Below the pieces are notes generated by a model. That model was given only the letters and a program-made list of their open reading frames with translations, did no database searches and had not been told where the DNA came from. Source: Spongospora subterranea f. sp. subterranea (Eukaryota; Endomyxa: Phytomyxea; Phytomyxea; Plasmodiophorida). From it: 64,000 bases of DNA. Each line of letters starts with the position of its first letter. Position 1 is the first letter of the stretch. The position numbers and the translations under genes are program-made. Shown here in pieces: positions 34,793 to 46,169 of this stretch. The stretch lies in NCBI GenBank assembly GCA_049724395.1, contig JAUGWO010000048.1:117686-181685 (forward strand), written 5' to 3'.

Positions 34793-34905
34793 TCGATTGT
34801 GATCAGTTTCAGTTGGTGGCGGTCGTCCTCGCCGGGGACCTGCTTAGAGGTCGATGGCGGGCGCCACCAGCTTTTTTCTCGTGTGTTCATTTGTGGTGGA
34901 CGTAG

Positions 34906-36173
34906 CCTGGCACCCGAAGAGCCAGCGTCACCGATTCCCCACTACCGCCGTACTGACGTTCATGCCGTTTACGCTTTCGGTGATCGTCTTGGGCAATGTG
35001 GGACATTTGGTGAGGCGCGCACTGCTGTAAACCGTCAGACTGGCCAAGAAGTTGCTGTTAAGCATGTTCATAAGCATAAATGTCTGATCAAGATGCTTCG
35101 CACTGAGGAGCAGGCGCTTAAAGTCATGCAGGTTAGCTATTACTGTCAGAATGCTCTATAATTAAATGTGTACTCATTGCCTTCCGATAAATAGCATGGC
35201 AATATCAGCCGCCTCTACGCCGTCTACGAAGATCGCAAATCAGTATACTTTGTTATGGAGAAGTGCTCCGGTGGAGACTTGATTGATCAGATCATGGGGT
35301 CCGGTCAGGGTCGTCTTTCTGAAGATTCTGCTCGTACTATATGTTCCGAAATTGCTGCCGGTGTTTCTCATCTTCACAACAAAGGATTTGCTCATTGCGA
35401 CATCAAGCCCAGCAACATCATGTGCGTATCAACATACAGTTATCCTTTTCGCCAGTTGTTCGTTGTTAATGGGTGGTTCACTTTTTGGTTTTAAGCTGCA
35501 GATACTTTCAGGTTTCACAAAAATCAGGTTAAACTCATCGATTTTGGTGTCTCGCAAATGATTGGGCCAGGATGCGTTCTTCATGCCGAAGTCGGTTCTC
35601 CCTCATATATGGCTCCTGAGGTGTTCCAAATTATTGTTGTGCTTTCTTTTTCGTTGATCGCTTTGATTGCTGCAGGTTTTTGCGGGAAATTACACTGCTG
35701 CGTGTGATCTCTGGTCGCTAGGAGTGGTGCTCTTTGTCATGTTGTTTGGCTTCAACGCGTATGTTATTCTTTCTATTGCTTGATGACGTTATGACAAGCT
35801 TTTTGGGGCGATAGTTTTATTGAATCCGTTTGTGTCGTTGGTTTCCACATTTACTGTTTTGCTTTTAACGACAATTCCTTGATTATTCCGTAACGTCATT
35901 TTTTTTGTTTTCGGCTCTAGATTCAATCCCCGGGCTGAATCGGAATGCTGTTTTAACGGTGCCAACGCCGGTGTCCATCGCAAAATCTGTGGGCGTGTCA
36001 TGCGTGGGTTCGATACGACTACTCGTGATGGCTACGGCGCCTTTTTCCCGCGTTCCGTTTCTGTGTCAAACGAAGCTAAGGAGGTGGTTGGTTTGCTCTT
36101 GTCCCTGGATCCCGCAAAGCGTCCCACAGCGGATGAGTTGCTGGGACTCCCTTGGTTCCTAATGAAAGAGTGA
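34906..36173 (+). CDS. CAMK-like serine/threonine protein kinase, non-RD type
   Basis: Exons: first exon ending at 35131 (frame open back to 34793, start codon not resolved), then 35195-35421, 35512-35620, 35676-35758 and 35921-36173, all phase-matched. Kinase landmarks: Gly-rich loop FGDRLGQCGTFGEA, lysine VAVKHVHKH, hinge VYFVMEKCSGGDL, catalytic loop HCDIKPSNIM (Asp and Asn present, but Cys where the HRD Arg should be), DFG as LIDFGVSQ, then GSPSYMAPEV, CDLWSLGVVLFVMLFG and the closing RPTADELL. The C-terminal end follows the domain immediately, so there is no regulatory tail. Sequence is closest in style to the CAMK/AMPK group. An upstream exon carrying the ATG is likely. Confidence 0.8.
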
Positions 36174-37706
36174 TCGACATGCGAACATTCGCGTTTTGGT
36201 CATGATTTTGTTTCTTGTGGTTCTTTGTGAGTGTGAATCGCATATTACATGCGTAAGTTTCGATCTCCAATAAAGCATCTTTTGTGTATATACATCTAAT
36301 TTCCTCCCTTATTCGGCCGAATCATTTTTGAAAGTTTCGCTTACATCTCCTTGTTTTCAGTTTTTCGTGGATAGTAACAGTGCGGTTTGCAGTTCTCAGA
36401 TCATTGTTTTGCCCATGTTTATTTCCAAACGATCAAGTCAGATGCCGGATTTGATGTGTACCTTGAGTCTCTTGATTGCTGTTTGCCCTGATGATTTCAA
36501 CCTCATTAATGCTTGTTACCTAAATAACACTGATTGAGGATAAAATCCTATTGAACTGTAAAACTGGCGAATGCGGCCGCGATGATGGCAGTCGCTTTTA
36601 TTCGGCAAGTAATGCCTCCTTTAGGTTTGGGTTGAACTGCCGTCGCTGTTTTCAGTCGGTTCACCAACACCGGAAAGGAGTTCAACGGAATTTGGTTTTG
36701 AGCGGTGCTGATAATATCGTGATGGCGGTACGGATATTGTTTTTATTGGTCAAAGCTTTCGAGCACGGCCCTTACGGCGAACGTCTGCATTCTGAGTTGG
36801 CTACAGAAATCATCGGCTAGTCGCGTTTAAATTTGATCAACTTTCATCTCAAAAGAACGCATTGCATGCCCTTGTTTCCCAAAGTTGAAGAAAAGACCGA
36901 TGTAGCGACCGAGACGAGTAAATCAATACAACAGATTTACTAAATGATTCCCGGTTTAATGTGGACGTTTCCGAATCGGTGGTGCAAAATGTTTGTGGAG
37001 AACGACCTTCACGTTTTATTGATCAGGCCAAACGTCCACTGATCATGGCGTAGAATTCTCTCGAAATCCATCACCAAGTCAAACAAGGAGAGACAAGATA
37101 ATCTTTGTTGTAAATGACGTCAGGCGAAAATTTTTGAATCAGTGGAAAATAAAAGTGGAATGAACAGTCGAACACTAATTCTTTCCGATCAACCACAGAT
37201 TTCGTGTGGGTCTTCTTGGCTAATAAATCCCAATACCGACAATGACGATCTAGTCTGGAAGAGGTTCAGACTTTCCACGACGAGTATGATTCGAACTTGG
37301 AGCGAACAGGGTCCAATTACAGCGAGAGATCAGTAGCCGAGGCATGTATGTATGACCCACTCTGTTTTACATTACAGTATTGCAGTTCGTGACAACGAGC
37401 AGCTGCAACATGAGCCGCCTGATTTTGAACAACCCCCATTCAGACATTTGTTCAGCTTCACTTGTCCAATCTGGTCGCGAGTGCACCGCCTCTAATTGCG
37501 TCAAAATAACAGTCTTACAGAAATGACCATGGGTCTTTGATTTTGGGTATCAACCATCTTACTCTGACATGGGTATCAACTTGGCCTCTCTCGCCGAATC
37601 GCGGCGCTACTTGATTTTCAACAATGGTGATCAATATCGAAAGCCCTCTATTTTCATTAAATGATGAATGATGTACAATTTTATTTGTCATTGATTGCTT
37701 TTTGGC
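36174..37706. other. No firm gene
   Basis: Several open frames (36328-36537, 36551-36820, 37142-37336) lack family matches. The end of the second (AVRILFLLVKAFEHGPYGER...) is coding-like, but I could not connect it to other exons. Confidence 0.3.
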
Positions 37707-38036
37707 TCAGGTTCCTATTTGACGATCGTTCGTTTGACATTCACTGACATTATGTTGTTTGATCATATGTCGTTTCAGGTTATAGCCGAGGCTAAAGACC
37801 TGTTGGCAGATCTTGCACATAAATGGACGCGATCGGGAATGAACCAGCTGATGGCGGTTCAAATTACTCTTGCGTGTGAACCTCATTAGACAGGTTGGGC
37901 ACCATAGATCGTGCTGGTCCGATGATGGCCCGAGCTTGTGGCGTTTTTGCCCAGAGCGATTTTTCTGGAAGACAGAAGGAGGAAGGGACCGGACGAAGAA
38001 TGCAGCGAAAGGCAGATTGGGACGTACAAGATTCAC
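37707..38036 (-). CDS. Two-finger C2H2 zinc-finger protein, 5' end unresolved
   Basis: The minus frame carries two tandem C2H2 fingers: CPTCLMRFTRKSNLNRHQLVH, then CKICQQVFSLGYNLKRHMIKQH, joined by a TGEKP-like linker (SRSRPFM). About 14 residues follow before the stop at 37707. The frame opens with GTG, not ATG, at 38036 and is open for only about 30 nt further upstream, so an upstream exon is needed. A candidate intron (GTACGT...CTTCCAG, about 38026-37966) gives the wrong phase. Probably DNA-binding; target unknown. Confidence 0.6.
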   Translation of the reverse strand: MNLVRPNLPFAAFFVRSLPPSVFQKNRSGQKRHKLGPSSDQHDLWCPTCLMRFTRKSNLNRHQLVHSRSRPFMCKICQQVFSLGYNLKRHMIKQHNVSECQTNDRQIGT

Positions 38037-38159
38037 AATTGCAAGGTGGCGATGAGAAAATAAGCATTATTTGGCGTGAGGTCGCCGACCCACTTGATCA
38101 ACTCAGTTTTCGGGATTATGTCAACAAATATAAAATGAGGTGTTGCAAGTTGAAATAGG

Positions 38160-39822
38160 AATTTCCACAGCGAAATCCACATTCCATCATGAGTCACACT
38201 TGACATATCGCTAACACCAATGCGCTTGGATTGATCAATATCCCATACGAGAAGAAAATAAATCCTGAAAGACTGTCCACATTGGGGTCAGTTGCTAGAT
38301 TAATCTGGCGACGAGGGTTGATGGTTGCGAACCCAATGATCTGTAGAGCATTAACGTCCTTACTGTAGAGCCAGCAATCAATCCTTCAAGGGACAGTTTG
38401 TCAAATGCGGACGTCAGAGGCCCCTGTGAAATAGGTCGGGCCATAAAAACAGAATCGGTTCCCAGAATCTCGATGTTGATAACAGACTGGATCGACTAAA
38501 TATAGTTGGTAAGATGTTAATGGAATAGCAAAGCTGGACCTGAAGATTTCCTATTTTTCAACTTTGCGATGGTTTCACATAAAACTGCTGTTATAGTTTC
38601 ATCGTAAATCCGACGCGTAGGGCATCAACTTGAGGGATCGTACGCAAAATATGGAGATCGACTGAAAAAAAACCACAACGGATAATCTGTCAGACCCGTT
38701 AAGAATCACCGATGTTAGCACCCACGCCGGTGGCATTGAGGCGTCGGGTTATGATATCGTTCACCATTGGCATCGATGACTCATTAGACAAGGCTTCGGC
38801 TACAAGTACAAACGTCCTGTACTGTCATCTATAAAGTATGACCAGCGAATAGGACACTAATAGGACAATGGTTATGAACAGAGGGAGATTGAAGAATTAT
38901 TTGGTGTATACACAGATAGGTATAAGCTACACAGTAGTTACAGACAGATGGAGTCGGGTTGCTGTCGACACCCATAAATCACATGATTGAGTTGGTGTTT
39001 ATCGGGTTGCACCACGGCATCGAAGTCGTTGGTGGGGACAGCAAGTGGTAGTCCTGTCAGAGATCTAGGCATAGGCCCGTTTTTTTATCACAGTTCTGTT
39101 TTTTGATTTGCGCAAAATTGCCACACCCGACAATGATACTCTTATACTCAGAGACCCATGCATTCTGTGTCGTTGGCGTTGGGTTTATAATTCTTAGAAA
39201 AATCAAACGAAAAAAATCTTTACTCCTAGATTGAACCATCACATCATGTTTTATAATAAACAGAGCCAAGTTTTTTAACGGCAGTACGAAAATTGGCGAT
39301 TTTTTTACGCTGACGCTGGTGCGACAAACATCGGCATCGGCAATTATTCTATATTTTCTGACAGCATAAAATAAAATTGCTGTAGTTTCCACTTCTCTGT
39401 GTTTCTTTCGGTGCTTGACCTAGAGACTACCAGCAGCTAAAATCTAAAAAAAACGGTTACCTCCCCTTCCATCTGTGATGATAATGACGTCAAGTCGTCA
39501 GATTCAACCACGTCAAAAAACCATCACACAGCTTGCCAAATTGAGGGCCTACTCAGGCTGGTATCCCTTCTGTCGTTCGTAATCCCCATCTTTTAATTCT
39601 TTTATAAAAGATCACACAATGGATGTTGCAACAATTTCCGTAGGTGTAAGGTCAATAAAATACCGTGTCACAGTAATGAACGGGAGGAATTGCCCGTGGA
39701 CTGCGCAATTATACACAAACAGTGAAAAGCCGGCCGAAAACGTCCGTGGGTGGTCCGAATAAGTGCCGCTCTCGGAGTTGACTATTTCTTACTCGTTGTC
39801 ACGTCGCCCTTCGCCGGCATCA
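38160..39822. other. Gene-poor stretch
   Basis: No supported gene. A 111-codon minus frame (39392-39057) is AT-rich and unrecognised. No tandem or inverted repeat was noticed. Confidence 0.35.
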
Positions 39823-41663
39823 ATGCCAACCAACAACAACGTTGACGATGACGCCTTATGTTCGAAGGTTAAGCTGCTCTGCTCGCAGCAATCTGGTGCT
39901 TGCCTGCTGTCGTGGCGCGCAGACCCAGCCACTTCCAATTTACCACCCATCCTCACACAGCTCGGTTTTCAGCGAAACCTGGTCCTGAATCTTCTCGTCT
40001 GTACTTTGTGCAAGTACGCGTTAAATCCCGATCCCAAATATATTCTTCAACACGCCGCCAACAAGCATAGACTGAAGTCGGACGAAGGCGTTGATGTCAA
40101 TTCAATTCGCGAGGAGCTTCTACAGGTCTCTCCCCTTGTTGAACATTACGACTCTACCCTTGAACTGTACATGAACCCTGGCCGATCCCTTTTGCCTCCC
40201 GTTCAAAGTATCGCCATCAAACCAGGTTTCTCATGCTCGACCTGCTCTTTTTATTCGCTTCAACAACACACAATGAAGGCCCACATCAAAGAGCATCCTA
40301 AAGCTGACCAGATTTTTACTCGCTGCTCGGTACAGACATTATTTAAAGGTAGTTAGTATCATCAAACATTTCTAATGACAAAAAAATTGTTCACCGCTAC
40401 AATCCCATTCAATTCATTCAAAATCGCCGAATAATTTTATGTTGTTTTTTTAGTTTAAGGGGCTTTGTCGTTGATGCTATTATGCGTTCTGTTATCATAT
40501 TTTTGCTCGGGAGTTTTGACTGAATTTGAAGCCGTTCAGGTTACTGGACCAAATACTTCGGTGTCGATGAACGGATGTCCGTAGATGCGGCGCAACCCCT
40601 TTGTTCAGGACCGTCGTTATCCAGTTTCAGGGTCATTGATACTGCTAATCTGGATGTGGCATTTAAAGTCGCGTATATCGTCAAGAATTACAAATCGTTG
40701 CTGGCCGTTGCTGCTAATCTCGATGAGGCCGACGACGTTCTTTCAGATTTAGATTTCTCGTTGGATCAGATTATTCAGACTATGGACGGGAACTCTATCG
40801 ATGCCATGATGTTCGACGACGCATATGAGTTCACGTCCACGCGACCAACGGTGTTAGATGTTCCGATGATGTCTGTTCCTACTGGCCCAAGTTCAGCGAT
40901 TGACCTGACCGTCAACAATGGCGGTGCTAGTCCATTCGTACAAGGGAGAAGGTCCATATCTGTTAATGCGTCATTGCCGGCCACTCCTGTCACCGCTTCT
41001 CGTGTACCGACGACCACATATCGTGTCGGTGACTCCCGTGCGACCACCGCTAACACCAACGCAAATGAACCGATACCGGCCACGAATGCACTCCATTGTG
41101 CGGCCCTTAGCGCTTTGGCCGTATCTGGCAATGCTGGCGTCAACACCCGAGCTTCCAGAAGGGGATCGGAACCAATTGTTGAGCGAACAGTCAAGCAGGC
41201 AAGGACCCGAAAGCGTCCAGCCTCTCCACATGAACGACCGTTTCAGGTTCCTCCTTTTAAAGCAAGAAGTGTAGCTCGGCCAATCCCGATCGCAAGCGCT
41301 CAGTATTCGAATTCAGTACCGGTTCCAGTACATGCTGTATCTCAGCAGGTTGTCGATTTGCCATATGATAGCGATGAATTCGAAGATTTAGAACACAATG
41401 GTTGCGGATCCGACTCTGGAGGCGATGCCTTTGCGCATGCACCAACGCCATCTGGTTACGTCGTTGAAGAACCAGAGCAAGCGGTGGGCTCATCTGAATC
41501 GGCTTTCACTCCAATATCAATCACATATGATTTTTGGAAACGCCAACGCGCGTCGATGGGGCAGCCAAATGTTAATCCGCAATCCGGAAGTGCTGTTTCG
41601 CCTTTAATTGACCCACAATATTCTATCGGAATAAACTCAATGAGTTGCCGTTCGTTTTTTTAA
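39823..41663 (+). CDS. OrsD/DUF3505-like zinc-finger protein, 549 aa
   Basis: Exons 39823-40348 and 40540-41663 join in phase 1 (GTAGTT...TTCAG). The N-terminal part has two C2H2-like units with the layout of fungal OrsD (DUF3505) proteins: LVCTLCKYALNPD...ILQHAANKH, and GFSCSTCSFYSLQQHTMKAHIKEH followed by RCSVQTLFKGYWTKYFGVD. The rest (about 350 residues) is low-complexity Ser/Thr/Pro/Asp-rich with basic patches (KQARTRKRPASPHERPF), likely disordered. In fungi such proteins are often linked to transposons or recruited as nuclear factors. Function unknown. No frame breaks seen. Confidence 0.6.
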
Positions 41664-41870
41664 ACAGATTGTGTTTTCGACCACAGCTACGATCGTGGAA
41701 TCTACGTACATATTTTATCGCTGGCATGTTGATTGGCTGTATAGTTTCAAAACGGATGATGCGGTTCTCAGAGATAAAAAGTAATGTCGTTCGACAAAGC
41801 CGTGTGTAATCGTTATTGAAAAAATTTGATCGAGTACACAATTGCGATGAAATTTTTAGAAAGGCCGTGA

Positions 41871-42158
41871 ATGACCGTGGAGTTGCCAGATCTGCCCGAC
41901 ATCAAACTTGGAAAAGTAATCAGAACGCTGAGAACAACTGAATATCAGTATATAACTGGAATCCCGACGCCTATCAAACAGTCGGAATTCTCTGGCCCAC
42001 GTGGCCACACCGTGCGTTTGCAGGTCTGCCAAGCGCCCAAAGCGCCATCCGCCCATGAAATTGCTGGCCCCGCTGTTACGGAACAAAATACATCCGTACA
42101 GCACCGGACACTACCAAGTCTCAAATTTTCCTCAAAGGTGCGCGCGCATGTAATGTAA
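41871..42158 (+). CDS. Unassigned small ORF, 95 aa
   Basis: ATG at 41871, stop at 42158. The sequence opens MTV, then acidic and basic short motifs, and is Pro/Ser-rich with no membrane segment. A comparable open frame exists on the minus strand (42271-41945). No family recognised. Confidence 0.25.
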   Translation: MTVELPDLPDIKLGKVIRTLRTTEYQYITGIPTPIKQSEFSGPRGHTVRLQVCQAPKAPSAHEIAGPAVTEQNTSVQHRTLPSLKFSSKVRAHVM

Positions 42159-42499
42159 AGTGCGGACGCAAAGAATGCCGAAATGATTGGCACATTTTTG
42201 CCAATTGGGGTTTTCTCTCTATGCTGGTAGATATATAAAATAACCTGAATCAAACGAGATACTGTTTTCATACTGTAAATATATCACAGCTCGACAATAA
42301 TAGATTGCGGGACGGAACGGCGGCGTCAATATTTCCTGACCGCGTACCCAACTTTCTTATCAGTCAACTTGTGACCATTTTTCTCTCTGTAAGCCATGTA
42401 CTACCGCCAACTCTTGCGAGCGATCTGCGAATAATCGAAACAGAAACTTGTATAAACGATCAAAATCATGGCGTCAATATGAAAAAAAAAGGGTGTTAA

Positions 42500-43690
42500 G
42501 AATATACCGATTCCAACGCTCTGGGAACCGTTTCGACCAATCCGAACCACGTGTATTTGCAGTTTTCCCTGGTATGCAACACCCCCCAGAACAATTCAAT
42601 TAAGTTGAATTCACAATGAAATTTGAGAACATACTTGATCAAACAACCCGATTCAACGGTGACTGCTTCCTCTAGCCATCCCTTCTGTTGTGCAAAATCA
42701 GGCTGATTACCGAGCATTTTCGGGCATCATCAAGTCTTAGCCCTTCGCTGGGCCACAAGTTTCGTTCCTGTAAAACGGTCCCTGATTCCTTTTGGCCCGT
42801 TTTCTCCAGTTTGCATAGTCTGGAACATCATCTCCCCAACACGAAACACCCACTCACATCGCATTATCGGAACGTTTTTGCCCCCGTCGGTAAAATTTAG
42901 GCGATTCGCCACCAGATCATCATCAGGAGCTTTGGCCAGCTGGTTTATGGAATGGTCGATACAGAACAGCTCAGGATGTCAAACTTCAAATATAGGAATG
43001 AGTCGGTCGGTATCCTGGGCCACTAAATTTGAGTTATGCCAGTAGCCATCTGCGTTGGATCCCGGCTTGGCGAGCGATCCTCCTTGTTTGGAGACATGAG
43101 GATACATCAATTGCTGCTGATTGGCGAAACTATAAGACAACCGTGGCATTCTCATGGAAATTCTGAGGAAATTGAACTCTTTCCTGAGCCTTTGGGTCGA
43201 ACAACAATTTGGTCCTTTTGCATCCAAACAGTCTTCTTTCCTTCGTTAGATGAAAAACAGGATTCATTCCTGGACGACCAGAATCACAGGCCGAACCGGA
43301 TCTGTGAGATCCGACGAATTGCTGTTTAACTGTCATGACCGACGTAATTATACATCCAAGCTTGGTATTTTTTCCACTCCGTTCCGAAATTTATCGCGGT
43401 ATTCGACAACGTCTGCCCGTTCGTGGCTCATCCCCATACGTGCCTTGTTTCTGCTCACAGCAAACAAAAGCCCAACGTGTGAAGCCATCGACGCCCGGAA
43501 ATGCATTGGATCAGGTAAATCTGATTCAACAGCTTTGGCCTGACCCATCGCGCGAATGCATTCCCGGTCACCGTATTGGCGTCCACAGACCTCAGCCACA
43601 GCAGCACATTGTCGCTTGACATCTTTTGATGAACCCTTTGAAGAGACCGTGGAAGTTCATGACGGATCAAGTGATACGACGACACATTGA
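42500..43690 (-). mobile_element. Decayed DDE transposase, KFHCE(F/L)N family, copy 1
   Basis: Minus-strand fragments in order: MDAKGPNCCS...YWHNSNLVAQ (43227-42979), then LFCIDHSINQ with ANRLNFTDGGKNVPIMR (about 42980-42850), and [17 protein letters not shown] (about 42640-42560), which holds the catalytic Glu. The ...DGGKN... and PKFHCELN.IE..WG blocks typify a DDE family abundant in fungal and some protist genomes. Stops and shifts interrupt it repeatedly. TIRs not identified. Confidence 0.7.
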
Positions 43691-44157
43691 CGTATATTTC
43701 TCGAGTTCCACTGTTGGCCAGAGCCCGGAAACAGGTGTCTGACTATTTCAGTTGACGCAGGGATTCGGCATGTTGGGCTGTCTCGACGTTAGAATAGGAA
43801 GCGTTCAAACAGCAATCAAGCCAAGATAGTCAAACTTTGATATTTTTCGGATGGCGAAAACGAGTATTCAACACAGATATTTGAACGACCAATCAACCTG
43901 AACCCCCGGCGATCCCCTTTGAACATATCAATGAAAACAACAGCGCAGACGCCTTTCGAGTGTATTGATTGGCCTGATTTGTCCCCCGATCATTATCCAG
44001 AATTGGCCTGCTCTATCGCGATCCACGATATAACCCACACAGAGATTCACCGAACGTGTGTCTCCAATCGAACGGTACAGGTTCCGTTCCCGAAATGATC
44101 CACAAATCCCGGACCGGTATTGCAAATATCACGCCCAGCGGATCCTCATTTTGTGCC
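43691..44157. other. Intergenic, upstream of the first 7TM-RGS gene
   Basis: No gene seen. An upstream in-frame ATG (44095) could extend the receptor N-terminus by 21 residues. Confidence 0.35.
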
Positions 44158-45705
44158 ATGGCATTGGACCAAGGGGTCCTGGACTCATGGGCTCCTTTCT
44201 GGAACACGTGGATTGTATTTCAGGCCCTATACTTTGGCGCCAATTTAGCCTTGTTCTACCAACGACGCCATATGCAGCCGATCAAATTCCTTCAGCCGAT
44301 GCAATTACTGACCGTGAACGTGTTCGGGGCCCTGTACGGGATCACATTATCGACGATGTATGTCGAGCCCCGAGGATCGATCTTCATCAAGATCGTCGTC
44401 CCGCAGATGTTCCTGTCGGCGATGTGCGACATGTACGCGTTGATCGCGGGCGGGATCATGATCGCCTTCAGCCGCACCACCGAGCAGCTGCACCTGTCCA
44501 ACAATCGATCGCCACTCGAGTCCAAGCAGATCGCCCGCTTCATCCGCATCTCCAAGATCGTGCTGAGCCAGCGGTTCTCGGCCGTTTTCCTCATCTCTAG
44601 CGCCATCATCCAGCTGTCCCTTCAGACCGCGTACGCCATGGCGCACCCGAACCTGATCTTCGCCACCGTGGCCGACGGGTTTGACGAACAGACCTACGTC
44701 CCTGAGTTCATCAGCATCGGCGTGAAGAAGATCGCTCTGGATTGCGCCATTTTCGTGTTCGTCGCCGTCAAGCTGCGGATCGTCACGGACGTTCACGGGA
44801 TCAAGGCGAACCTGAAGCGAGCGGCGATCTGTTCCATCATCGGCTTGACGGGATTCACAATCTCCATGGTCTTCACAGACAAGCACGAAACGAATCGGGG
44901 GTTCACCGTCTCCTCACAGCTGAGCAATCTCCTGTACACGCTCGTCAACTTCGTCGCCTTCACCTTGTAGGGACAATCGTTCCGTTCGTTCGTCCGCCCT
45001 CCGTCGTTGGTCCACAAATGTTTCGGTTTTTGATCGCATTTCAGTCCACAATCCACAATTCGACCGATTCTCATCATTGGTTTATATCAACAGGACCCTT
45101 ACAATCCCCATCGTCCAAACAATGCAACACCGAAGGACGTCGCGGATTCAGATCGAAGTCCATGGAGACTTGGAGGAGTTCTTGCGAACACCGGGCGGAT
45201 TGGCCGCCTTCAAGTTGGTACTTCAAATTCCCCCAAAAAAACCACCTTCGGAAACGACCGGAAAACGGGTTCTGATATTTCTCGTTCTGCTTGTGTGCTC
45301 AGGAAGGAGTTGGCGAGGGAGTTCGCGATTGAGAACGTGCTGTTCTGGGAAGCGTGCAATCGGTATCTGAGGCAATCGACGTCGTCGTCGGGATTCACGG
45401 AAACCGCCGCCGGGCGGCTACGCAACGCCAAAGAGATCCACGACATGTACCTGGCCGAGAATTCGCCATTGGAGGTCAACCTGGACGGCAAGATCCTGAG
45501 CGAGTTCCGCGAGCTGTTCTCCCAACAGGGTCCGGGCCAGCTCAGGACGGTCGACGCCCTATTCAGGGCGGCGTCGCAGACCATCTTGCGCCTGATGGAG
45601 GACAACTTCTTCACTAGATTCAAGGACCGACACCCTGAACTGTGGACCGAGTTCCTGCGACAACGCCACGAGAACGTCGTGTTGGTTTCGATCTCGACCA
45701 CGTAA
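44158..45705 (+). CDS. 7TM-RGS fusion protein A, 443 aa
   Basis: Exons 44158-44966, 45094-45213 and 45303-45705; both introns are phase 2. Residues 1-275 are a seven-helix membrane domain: SWAPFWNTWIVFQALYF, LLTVNVFGALYGITLST, FLSAMCDMYALIAGGIMIAF, FSAVFLISSAIIQLSLQ, IALDCAIFVFVAVKL, AAICSIIGLTGFTISMVF and a last helix spanning the first splice junction. An intracellular loop motif VTDVHGIKANLKR is shared by all three paralogs. Residues about 295-440 are an RGS domain: FLRTPGGLAAFK, REFAIENVLFWEAC, NSPLEVNL and LMEDNFFTRF. RGS domains accelerate GTP hydrolysis by G-alpha. The architecture equals plant RGS1. The start was chosen because it aligns with those of B and C. Confidence 0.85.
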
Positions 45706-46169
45706 ACACTCGGGCACCGGTCACATCGATCCTCCTCCGATCGGGGAGAAAGGTGTCGTCTCCCCGAATATATTCTAACACTCTTTAACCGAACAGAACA
45801 TATATATATATATAGCAACAAAGGCAAAACCCGACTCCAATGTCTGTCGTTCAGAACTGATAATTGTTGTGATTCACGTCATCGTCTGTTTATTGGTTCG
45901 AGGGGTGAGCTTTTGTGTGTCGAAGACGTCGATCATTGAAGGCAGAGGCGAGTTCCGCCCCCGATATTGAAACCGTCCCCGACGCGACGTGTGTGCAGAT
46001 TGGGTGAATCGGCGCCAGGATCGGGGTAAACCAGATCGAGCAGTACATGGATATTTGGGGGAAATGGGGGAGCGGGAGCCGGATGGTGATCCCAACAGAA
46101 GGAACGTCCCTGATGTGGGATCGGGATCATCGACGGGTCCGCTGAGAGCCAGAGGTGGTCGACCGACAG

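Noticed and set aside
36551-36820. ORF whose end weakly recalls the C-terminal helix of ribosomal protein S7
   Set aside because: The rest of the frame does not fit S7 and no consistent exon model could be built.
39057-39392. 111-codon minus ORF
   Set aside because: AT-rich, no ortholog-like motif, no splice neighbours; left as unsupported.
44058-44886. Long alternative frames on both strands (180 and 179 codons) in the first 7TM exon
   Set aside because: Arg/Asp-rich shadow translations produced by G/C-rich third positions of the real 7TM frame.
45210-45827. 205-codon minus ORF over the RGS exon of gene A
   Set aside because: Antisense of a confidently aligned RGS domain.
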